The notes under the pieces are model-generated. The model was not told the DNA's origin. It searched no databases and saw only the letters and a program-made list of their open reading frames with translations. From the NCBI GenBank assembly GCA_016702545.1, contig JADJDT010000006.1, positions 62,001-126,000 of the forward strand: a DNA stretch of 64,000 nucleotides, written 5' to 3'. Numbering within the stretch: the stretch's first letter is position 1; each line of letters begins with the position of its first letter. Source of the stretch: Pseudomonadota bacterium (lineage in GTDB: Bacteria; Myxococcota_A; Polyangia; GCA-2747355). Shown here in pieces: positions 57,308 through 64,000 of this stretch. The translations under genes and the position numbers were made by a program.

Positions 57308-58578
57308 GCCTGCTGCTGCGCGGTGGGCGCGTGATCGACCCGGCCAGCGGGGTCGATGCGGTGGCCGATGTGCTGCTCGAGCAGGGCCGCGTGGCGCGGG
57401 TCGGCCCGGGGCCGGAGCCGGCTGCGGCGCGCGTGATCGAGGCGCAGGGGTGCTGGGTCTTGCCCGGGCTGGTCGATCTGCATGTGCACCTGCGGGAGCC
57501 TGGGCAGGAGCATAAGGAAGACATCGCCTCGGGCACGCGGGCCGCGGTCGCGGGTGGCTTCACCAGCGTCTGCTGTATGCCCAACACCAAGCCGGTCAAC
57601 GACACGCGGGCGGTGACCGAGCTGATCGTCCGGCGCGCGCGCGAGGTCGGCCTGGCACGGGTCTATCCGGTCGGCGCGATCAGCCGCGGTCTGCAGGGCG
57701 AGGCGCTCTGCGAGTACGCCGAGCTGAAGGAAGCGGGCATCGTCGCGGTCAGCGACGACGGCCGTTGCGTGATGGACTGCGGGCTGATGCGGCGAGCGCT
57801 GGAGTACGCCGCGACCTTCGACCTGCCGGTGTTGCAGCACTGCGAGGACCACCAGCTCGCCTGTGGCGGGGCGATGCACGAAGGGCGGGTCTCGACCCGC
57901 ACCGGCCTGACCGCGCAGCCGGCGCAGGCCGAGTCGATCATCGTCGCCCGCGACCTCGAGTTGGCCGAGCTGACCGGGGCGCGCTACCACGCGCAGCACC
58001 TCTCGACGGCCGGCGCGCTGCGTCACGTGCGCGAGGCCAAGGCGCGAGGGTTGGCCGTCAGCTGCGAGGTCGCACCGCACCACTTCGCGCTGAGCGACGA
58101 GGCCTGCGCTGGCTATGACAGCAACGCCAAGGTCAATCCGCCGCTGCGCAGCGCCGAGCACGTGCGCGCGGTGCGCGAGGCGCTGGCCGACGGGACGGTC
58201 GACGCGATCGCCACCGATCACGCGCCGCACGCCGTGGTCGACAAGGAGGTCGAGTTCGGCCGCGCCGCCTACGGCATCTCCGGCCTCGAGACCTGCTTGC
58301 CGCTGGCGCTCGAGCTCTGGCGCGACAGGGTGGTGCCGCTGTCACGCCTGGTGGCGCTGCTGACCTACCTCCCGGCGCGGCTGCTGGGCCTGCCGGCGGG
58401 CACGTTGACCCTCGGTGCGGCGGCTGATGTGACGGTCGTCGATCCCGAGCTGTGCTGGACGGTGGATCCGGCGCGCTTCGTCTCGCGCGGCCACAACACG
58501 CCCTTCGCCGGACGGGCGATGCGGGGCGCCGCACGCTACACGATCGTGGGCGGCGAGGTGGTCTTCGCTCGTGGCTGA
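57304..58578 (+). CDS. pyrC: Dihydroorotase
   Basis: Third step of pyrimidine synthesis. The GTG at 57304 gives 424 residues with the zinc site DLHVHLREPGQEHKEDI, CMPNTKPVND, and ATDHAPHA. Length and motifs fit the class I (PyrC2-type) family, and the metal-binding residues are intact. It overlaps both its upstream MORN gene and the downstream hypothetical gene. Confidence 0.95.
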   Translation: MSLLLRGGRVIDPASGVDAVADVLLEQGRVARVGPGPEPAAARVIEAQGCWVLPGLVDLHVHLREPGQEHKEDIASGTRAAVAGGFTSVCCMPNTKPVNDTRAVTELIVRRAREVGLARVYPVGAISRGLQGEALCEYAELKEAGIVAVSDDGRCVMDCGLMRRALEYAATFDLPVLQHCEDHQLACGGAMHEGRVSTRTGLTAQPAQAESIIVARDLELAELTGARYHAQHLSTAGALRHVREAKARGLAVSCEVAPHHFALSDEACAGYDSNAKVNPPLRSAEHVRAVREALADGTVDAIATDHAPHAVVDKEVEFGRAAYGISGLETCLPLALELWRDRVVPLSRLVALLTYLPARLLGLPAGTLTLGAAADVTVVDPELCWTVDPARFVSRGHNTPFAGRAMRGAARYTIVGGEVVFARG

Positions 58579-59242
58579 GGTTAGGACGCGGTCGGCGCTT
58601 GCGGGCGCGGATGACGCCTGGGTGGCCACAGCGGTGGGCGAGTTGGTCGACCGCTTGGCGAGCGACTACGCGACACGGCCGTGCGTGGGTGAGGCCGAGC
58701 GCGCGCGGGGCGAGTACGATCGCTGGCGCGGCCGGGTGTTCGAGGACGACGAGCTCTACCCGACGCACATCGCGACCTTCCTCGAGTGGTTCGTGATCGA
58801 ACGGGTGACGAGCGACGGGCTGGCGCCGGTGGTCACGGCCGTGCTCGGCGGGGAGCTCGAGCCGGCGGTCGCGCGGTTGGCACGCGCGCTGGCATGCAGC
58901 TACCGCAGCCTGTTCGAGGTGCGGGAGTTGCGCGACGGAGCGCTGTGGCTGACCGATCTGATCGGTGGCGGGGCTTGGCAGTGCGGCGGCGATGGCCCGC
59001 TGCCGCTGGTGTCCCCGGGCGATCTGATGGAGGCGCGGTTGGTGCCGTGGTGCGGAGGGGTGGCGCTGGGCCCCGTGGCCTTGTTCCATCCGCCGGGCGC
59101 GCGGGCGGCCATTCACGCGTTGCTCACGCGTTGGCGGGCCGCGGGGCGACTGAGCGCGCAGGACCTCGGCCCCCTGGCGGAGATGTGCCTGCGCTGGGAG
59201 CGCGTGCGCCACATCGCCGTCGAGCGCATCTATAGTGACTGA
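58571..59242 (+). CDS. Conserved-looking protein of unknown function
   Basis: 223 residues from GTG 58571, overlapping the pyrC stop by 8 bp. Mostly helical, with FLEWFVIERV, LACSYRSLFEVRELRDGALWL and a Trp/Gly-rich middle. No membrane segment or signal peptide. I do not recognise the family. Codon use and tight coupling to pyrC and coaBC support it as a real gene. Confidence 0.65.
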   Translation: MAEVRTRSALAGADDAWVATAVGELVDRLASDYATRPCVGEAERARGEYDRWRGRVFEDDELYPTHIATFLEWFVIERVTSDGLAPVVTAVLGGELEPAVARLARALACSYRSLFEVRELRDGALWLTDLIGGGAWQCGGDGPLPLVSPGDLMEARLVPWCGGVALGPVALFHPPGARAAIHALLTRWRAAGRLSAQDLGPLAEMCLRWERVRHIAVERIYSD

Positions 59243-59291
59243 GTGGCGGGCCTCGGAGGCGGCGCGGCGAGGGCGCGGGTAGGAGGTAGCG

Positions 59292-60564
59292 TTGGAGCGA
59301 ACGTCAGCCGGGTGGCCCGACCTCCAGCAGCGGCGCGTGCTGTTGGCAGTTTGTGGCGGCGTGGCGGCCTACAAGGCGGCGGAGTTCTGTCGCCTCTTGG
59401 TGCGCTGCGGCGCCCAGGTGCAGGTGGCGATGACCGCGGCCGCGCAGCACTTCGTCGGCTCGGCGACCTTCGCCGCGCTCAGCGGGCGCGCGGTGGCGAC
59501 GGAGCTCTTCGACCCCGTGCAGGAGGCGCAGATCGGTCACATTCGGCTGGCTGACGCGGCGGAGCTGCTGGTGGTCGCGCCGGCCACGGCCGATGTGTTG
59601 GCCAAGCTCGCGCTGGGGCTGGCCGGCGACGTGGTGACCACGGCCTATCTCGCCTTCGATGGCCCCGTGCTGCTGGCGCCGGCGATGAACGTCAAGATGT
59701 GGGGCCACCCCGCGACGCAGCAAGCGATGCAGCGGCTGCGCGAGCGTGGGCACCGGGTGGTCGGGCCGGAGAGCGGCGAGCTGGCCTGCGGTCACGTGGG
59801 CGCTGGACGGATGAGCGAGCCCGAGACGCTGCTGGACGCGGTCTGAGCACTGCTTGGCGCCGCAGTCGTTGGCGGGGCGTCGCGTCCTCGTCTCGGCTGG
59901 GCCGACGCGCGAGGCGCTCGACCCGGTGCGTTACCTGACCAACCGCTCCTCGGGAAAGATGGGCTACGCCCTGGCGGCGGAGGCCGCGGCGCGCGGTGCC
60001 ACGGTAACGCTGGTCTCCGGGCCGACCGCGCTGACGACGCCGCTGGGCGTGCAGCGCCTCGACGTGACCAGCGCCGCGGAGCTGGCGCAGGCGGTGCTCG
60101 AGCTGGCGCCGCAGCAGGACGCGGTGGTGATGACGGCGGCGGTGGCGGACTTCCGACCGGTGAACGTCGCCACGCACAAGCTCGGCAAGGAGCAGCTCGG
60201 CGAGCAGCCGACGCTGACCCTGACGCGCACCGTCGACGTGCTGGCCGCGCTCGGTGCCGCGCGCGGCGCCGGGCGATCGCTGCCGCAGCCGCTGTTGATC
60301 GGCTTCGCCGCCGAGACCGGGATCGACGAGGCGCGGGTGCTGGGCAAGCTGGCGGCCAAGCAGTGCGATCTGCTGGTGGTCAATGACGTCAGCCGCACCG
60401 ATGCAGGCTTCGACGCCGACGACAACCGCGTCGTGATCTACGACGCCGCGGGGGCTCGGCAAGCGCTGCCGCTGCTGCCCAAGCGCGAGGTCGCCGGGCG
60501 GGTGCTCGAGCGCCTGGTCGAGCTGTTGGCGGCGAGGTGCAGCGCGGTGCCCGCCGATGGCTGA
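59292..60564 (+). CDS. coaBC: CoaBC, phosphopantothenoylcysteine decarboxylase/synthase, frame broken by one base
   Basis: Bifunctional enzyme of coenzyme A synthesis. TTG 59292 is the start, fixed by AGGAGG five bases upstream. The CoaC half shows [10 protein letters not shown] and the PAMNVKMW motif and ends at TGA 59844-59846. The CoaB half ([31 protein letters not shown]) follows one frame over to 60564. Dropping one base before the TGA gives [18 protein letters not shown], which reads like the usual linker, and a 423-residue CoaBC of normal size. A true split into two genes is less likely. Confidence 0.88.
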
Positions 60565-61432
60565 CGCGGAGCTGCACCAGGAGCTCGCGCGGCTCGTCGG
60601 CGCGCTGGCCGAACACGCGCGCGCGGAGGTGTTGCGCGGTGAGCAGTGGGCCGTGGCCGGCGCCGTGACGGGTCGCGGCCCAGCGCTGCGCGCGGGCACA
60701 CGGGGGCCTGCGGCGCGCGGAGGCGCTGGGCCTTCGGGCGCGGCCGCCCGCCCGCCCTCGGCCGACGCGTCACCGGCCAGGGCGGCCGACGGTGCCCCCC
60801 GTGCCGACGCCGCGCCGACGGCCCGGCCCGAGCGCGGGGTCTCGCAGGCCGCGCTGCTGGCCGTGCGTGAGGCGCTCGGCGACTGCCAGCGCTGCGGCCT
60901 GCATGCGGAGCGCAAACAGATCGTCTTCGGCGTCGGGAGCGCGCAGGCGGAGCTGATGTTCGTCGGCGAGGCGCCCGGGCGAGACGAGGACCTGCAAGGC
61001 GAGCCCTTCGTCGGCAAGGCCGGCCAGCTGCTGACCCGGATGATCGAGGCGATGGGGTTGCGCCGCGACGAGGTCTACATCTGCAACATCATCAAGTGCC
61101 GTCCGCCCAACAACCGCGATCCCGAGCCGGACGAGGTGGCGAGCTGCGAGCCCTTTCTTCGCCAGCAGATCGAGGCGATCGCGCCGCGCTTGATCGTCGC
61201 GCTCGGCAACTTCGCGGCGCGCACCCTGCTGCGCTCGGAGCTCGGCATCACGCGGCTGCGCGGCGCCTTCCACCGCTACCAGGGTATCCCGCTGATGCCG
61301 ACCTTCCATCCGGCCTACCTGCTGCGCAACCCCGAGGCCAAGCGGCCGGCCTGGAGCGACCTGCAGGCGGTGATGGCCGAGATGGATCGGTTGGGGCTGC
61401 CGCGGCGCCGCGAAGGCGTTGACCCCGTCTGA
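60557..61432 (+). CDS. Family 4 uracil-DNA glycosylase
   Basis: Iron-sulfur uracil-DNA glycosylase. 291 residues: an Ala/Arg-rich N-terminus (~90) and a C-terminal domain with the cluster cysteines (CQRCGL, KCRPP and CEPF), active-site GEAPGRDED and [15 protein letters not shown] 60557 overlaps the coaBC stop. The TGA is part of an 18-bp duplication. Confidence 0.9.
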   Translation: MADAELHQELARLVGALAEHARAEVLRGEQWAVAGAVTGRGPALRAGTRGPAARGGAGPSGAAARPPSADASPARAADGAPRADAAPTARPERGVSQAALLAVREALGDCQRCGLHAERKQIVFGVGSAQAELMFVGEAPGRDEDLQGEPFVGKAGQLLTRMIEAMGLRRDEVYICNIIKCRPPNNRDPEPDEVASCEPFLRQQIEAIAPRLIVALGNFAARTLLRSELGITRLRGAFHRYQGIPLMPTFHPAYLLRNPEAKRPAWSDLQAVMAEMDRLGLPRRREGVDPV

Positions 61433-61456
61433 GGAGTCGACTCCGTCTGAGGAGGC
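61421..61456 (+). repeat. 18-bp tandem duplication covering the UDG stop
   Basis: GACCCCGTCTGAGGAGTC (61421-61438) is followed by a copy with two changes (61439-61456); both contain the TGA. Confidence 0.8.
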
Positions 61457-61476
61457 TCGCGCGCAGGCCGCGCGGG

Positions 61477-62046
61477 CTAGGATGACGGCGCGTCGGCCTC
61501 GCTGAAGACCTGCGCCGTGAAGCTCTCGATCGTCGTCTGCGGCTGGCGCCAGGCCTCGGCCGGCAGCCCGGCCTTGCGGCAGGTGGAGGCCAGGAAGGTC
61601 TCGCGATCCCAGCCCTGCGCGGTCGCGACCTGCGGCAGCAGCACGCCGCGCCAGGCGCCGCGCGTGATCTGCAGCCCGTGCAGGCCCACGCGCACCTGCT
61701 CGGCGGTCGTCGGCTGCGGCGGCGAGAGCACCGAGATCTCGATGCTCAGCAGCGGCAGCTCGTCGCTGGTGACGGGCGCGAAGCGCGGGTCGCGTGTCGC
61801 CGCGGCGATCGCCATCTGCGCCACATTGTCGACCAACGCCTGCCGCGCCTCGAAGGTGCCGATGCAGCCGCGCAGCTGATGCTCCGGCCCCTGCCGATGC
61901 AGACTGACGAAGCACCCCGCCGGTTGCAGTAGCAGCGGGTCGCCGAGGTCGAGGGCGAGGCGCGCGCCGTCGACGACAAACTGCTCGAGCGTGCGCCGCG
62001 CCAGGCGCAACAGCTGGTGTTGTTGCTGGCGATCGAGCGGTTGCAT
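61477..62046 (-). CDS. amrA: AMMECR1-domain protein (AmmeMemoRadiSam system protein A)
   Basis: 189 residues. The family signature LRGCIGTFEAR is present, with SIEISVLSPPQP and LLPQVATAQGWDRETFLAS, matching AMMECR1 almost end to end. The partners usually encoded next to it (MEMO and a radical SAM protein) are absent. Start ATG 62046. Converges with the UDG gene. Biochemical function unknown. Confidence 0.88.
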   Translation of the reverse strand: MQPLDRQQQHQLLRLARRTLEQFVVDGARLALDLGDPLLLQPAGCFVSLHRQGPEHQLRGCIGTFEARQALVDNVAQMAIAAATRDPRFAPVTSDELPLLSIEISVLSPPQPTTAEQVRVGLHGLQITRGAWRGVLLPQVATAQGWDRETFLASTCRKAGLPAEAWRQPQTTIESFTAQVFSEADAPSS

Positions 62047-62382
62047 CGTTGATAGGGGATCCTGGGTCGATGCGCCGAGCGCAGGGCGCGTATCCCACAG
62101 GCCTGGAAGGCTGTAAAGGCGCGCTGGGCGCTGCACGCGCTGGACGCTGCTCGGGCGCGAGCCGCCTGAGTCGTTCGCGAAACAGTGTGGCATGCGCCGC
62201 ACGGTCGAGGCCTCCGGGAGCCGCGGCCTGCGGCGCCGAACCGTGTGCTTGCGATCGCTTAGGCGGCCGCATGGCCGGCGGCTCGCTTCGTGCAGTGCGT
62301 GCCCCCAGCGGTGGTTGGCGGCACGCCGCGTGACGAGCTCTGGCATCCTCCGCTCTGCGCCGCACGCGAACGAGGTGAGACG
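62047..62382. other. Intergenic region without a supported gene
   Basis: This 336-bp divergent spacer between the AMMECR1 and methyltransferase genes has open frames on both strands, but none has a start with a ribosome binding site, a conserved motif or a signal peptide. I see no tRNA, repeat or clear promoter in it. Confidence 0.6.
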
Positions 62383-63063
62383 ATGATGGTGGGAAGAGCC
62401 TGCGCCTTGAGTGCGCGTGATGGGAGTCGCCTGGGCGGCGAGCCTCGCTTCGTCGATCTGCTGGCGCCGCTGCGGCGGGTCGCACGACGGGCCGTCCGCC
62501 GGCGCCAGGTGGCCCGCGCCTACGACATGGCGAAGGAGATCGCGCCCGACTTGATCCCCGAGGCGCAGTTGCTCGATGTGGGCTGTGGCAGCGGCTTCAT
62601 CGCGCACCACCTGGTGGCGCTCCGTGGCGCCCGGGTGGTGGGCGTGGATGTCGCGCGGACGACCGAGGCTGCGATCCCCTACACGCGCTACGAGGGCCGT
62701 TACCTGCCCTTCGACGATGCGACCTTCGACGCGGTGCTGCTGTGCTATGTGCTGCACCACAGCGCCGATCCGACGCTGCTGGTGCGCGAGGTGCGGCGCG
62801 TCCTGCGCCCCGGCGGGCGCTTGGTGGTCTATGAGGATTTGCCGATCACCCCCTTCGACCGCTTTCTCTGCTGGCGTCACGAGGCGGCCTGGCGCGCGCG
62901 TACGGGTCCCTGCACCTTCCTCGACGAGGCCGGATGGCGCGCGGTGTTCAGCGCCGCGGGGCTCAGCGTCCACGCCGTGCGGCGGCTCTCGCGCTGGCGC
63001 AACGCCGGCAATCCGGTGGCGCGCGTGCGCTTCGTGCTCGAGGCCGAGGGGTCGCTGCCCTGA
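62383..63063 (+). CDS. Class I SAM-dependent methyltransferase
   Basis: 226 residues. SAM-binding motif LLDVGCGSGFIAHHL near residues 65-80, VVGVDVARTTEA for the acidic loop, and FDAVLLCYVLHHSADPTLLVREVRRVLRPGG, typical of the methyltransferase 11 type. Substrate unknown. ATG 62383 (or 62386) follows GAGG. Confidence 0.8.
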   Translation: MMVGRACALSARDGSRLGGEPRFVDLLAPLRRVARRAVRRRQVARAYDMAKEIAPDLIPEAQLLDVGCGSGFIAHHLVALRGARVVGVDVARTTEAAIPYTRYEGRYLPFDDATFDAVLLCYVLHHSADPTLLVREVRRVLRPGGRLVVYEDLPITPFDRFLCWRHEAAWRARTGPCTFLDEAGWRAVFSAAGLSVHAVRRLSRWRNAGNPVARVRFVLEAEGSLP

Positions 63064-63198
63064 CGCGTCGGCGACGCCGCAAGGCGGCCGGCAGCCCCGT
63101 GTTTACCCCCGTGTCCGGCGCGCGCGCCGCGGCCAGCAGCGGTTGTTCTGGCCCAAGTCGTGGTGTCGGCTAGAATGGTCGCCGGCGGGGGCGGCGCG

Positions 63199-64000
63199 AT
63201 GGCGATCGGAACTGTGCTCGGCGTCGGTGAGGCTCGGCTCGAGCAACTGCTGTTGTTGGAGCGCTACCCGGAGGCCGAGAGCAACGTCGACCTGCTCGGC
63301 TTCAGCCTGCAGGGGGCTGGAACCGCGGCGACCGCGCTGGCCGTGCTCGCCAAGCTGGGGGTGCCGACGCGCTTCGTCGGCAAGGTCGCCGACGATTACT
63401 TCGGTCGCTTCGTGCGGACGGGCCTGGGGGCGCTCGGGGTCGATACGCGAGCTCTGATCGCGCAGCCCGGGGGCGTGACGCCCAGTCACGTCGTCTTGGT
63501 CGCGGCGGGTCGCGCGCGTCATACCGTGCTGCGGGCGCAGGGCACCGTCGCCGCGCTCGAGCTGGACGAGCTGCCGGCGGAACTCCTCGCCGGGGCGGGG
63601 TTGCTGGTCGTCGACGGCGCGCAGCCGGCGGTCGCCCTGGCGCTCGTGGCACGCGCGAGAGCGGCCGGCGTGCCGGTGGTCTTCGATGCCAGCGGCCCGA
63701 GTGCGGCGGTCGCCGAGTTGACGGCCAGCGCCGACGTGGTGATCGCGACCGAGCGCTACCTGGTGCAGGTGGCGCCGCGCGGTGAGCTCGAGGCGAGCAT
63801 GCAAGCCGTGCTCGAGCTGGGGCCGCGGACGGTGATCGTGACGATGGGGCGCGAGGGCAGCGTCGGCCTGCAAGGCGAGAAGCTCGTGCGGCAGCCGCCC
63901 CTGCTGATCGAGGTCGCCGACACGACCGGTGCGGGTGACGTCTTTCTTGGCGGCTACTGCTACGGTCTGCTACAGGATCTCCCGCTCGAGCGCTGCATGC
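63199..64000 (+). CDS. PfkB-family carbohydrate kinase, cut by the window end
   Basis: Ribokinase-type sugar kinase, incomplete at the 3' side. It begins MAIGTVLGVGEARLEQLLLL, has the substrate-side SNVDLLGFSLQGAGTAATAL with the Gly-rich strand, and the signature DTTGAGDVFLGGY with the catalytic Asp near residue 242. ATG 63199 follows a G-rich tract; ATG 63175 is an alternative, but TAGAAT just upstream could be a -10 element, which favours the later start. The sugar cannot be assigned. Confidence 0.85.
   Translation, partial: MAIGTVLGVGEARLEQLLLLERYPEAESNVDLLGFSLQGAGTAATALAVLAKLGVPTRFVGKVADDYFGRFVRTGLGALGVDTRALIAQPGGVTPSHVVLVAAGRARHTVLRAQGTVAALELDELPAELLAGAGLLVVDGAQPAVALALVARARAAGVPVVFDASGPSAAVAELTASADVVIATERYLVQVAPRGELEASMQAVLELGPRTVIVTMGREGSVGLQGEKLVRQPPLLIEVADTTGAGDVFLGGYCYGLLQDLPLERCM

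Noticed and set aside
59232..59237. TATAGT as a -10 element for coaBC
   Set aside because: It falls in the last codons of the upstream gene and has no -35 partner at a suitable distance.

Overview
GC-rich chromosomal window, apparently from a Gram-negative deltaproteobacterium-like organism, most plausibly Myxococcota. This rests on a type IV pilus set (pilB, pilT, pilR, two pilins), PilZ proteins of the kind abundant in myxobacteria, TPR/PEGA and DUF4388 proteins, Cys-rich secreted lipoproteins, and a type III export core. GTG starts and ATGA/GTGA overlaps are common. I see no prophage, IS transposase, CRISPR array or rRNA.

Layout. 1-5.8 kb: end of the spc operon and the alpha operon (secY, map, rpmJ, rpsM, rpsK, rpsD, rpoA, rplQ); adk and infA are not in their common places. 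5.8-10 kb: five 19-bp direct repeats, then a zinc-ribbon PilZ gene and a five-gene type III export operon (FliO-like, sctR, sctS, sctT, sctU). 10-15.6 kb: priA-fmt-rsmB-rpe. 15.7-18.8 kb, minus strand: tRNA-Pro, pilT, pilB. 19-30 kb: rlmI, rpoZ, UPF0158, a PilZ-Hsp70 fusion, DUF429, argF, tRNA-Leu, a lipoprotein, rlmD, holA, rpsT. 30-42.4 kb: murJ, mazG, phoH/pgpH, ybeY, lepA, lepB. 41.6-45.3 kb: pilins and pilR with a recognisable sigma-54 promoter. 45.5-47.9 kb: pyrR-pyrB and a membrane metalloprotease. 48-53.7 kb: a five-gene envelope module (TPR-DUF4388, two TPR-PEGA proteins, a Cys-rich lipoprotein, a PstS-like protein). 53.7-64 kb: ATP-grasp + DUF455 pair, MORN protein, pyrC, coaBC, family-4 UDG, AMMECR1, a methyltransferase, and a PfkB kinase cut by the window end.

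Two layers are not explained by genes. First, three foldback elements (21.55, 28.11 and 47.05 kb) share a core, AAGGCGC - hairpin - GCAACGCAG, but carry different inverted-repeat arms; in each, one arm begins on the stop codon of a neighbouring gene. Second, there are more than fifteen short tandem duplications (11-30 bp, 2-5 copies), at least five of which include the stop codon of the upstream gene.

Reliability. Five housekeeping genes (rpsD, mazG, lepA, yugP-like, coaBC) are broken by 1-2 base indels, mostly in simple-sequence tracts, and three or four other frames look suspect. Since several are normally essential, a noisy or draft assembly is the best explanation. Apparent fusions (PhoH-PgpH, YbeY-lipoprotein, over-long LepB) should be read with that in mind.
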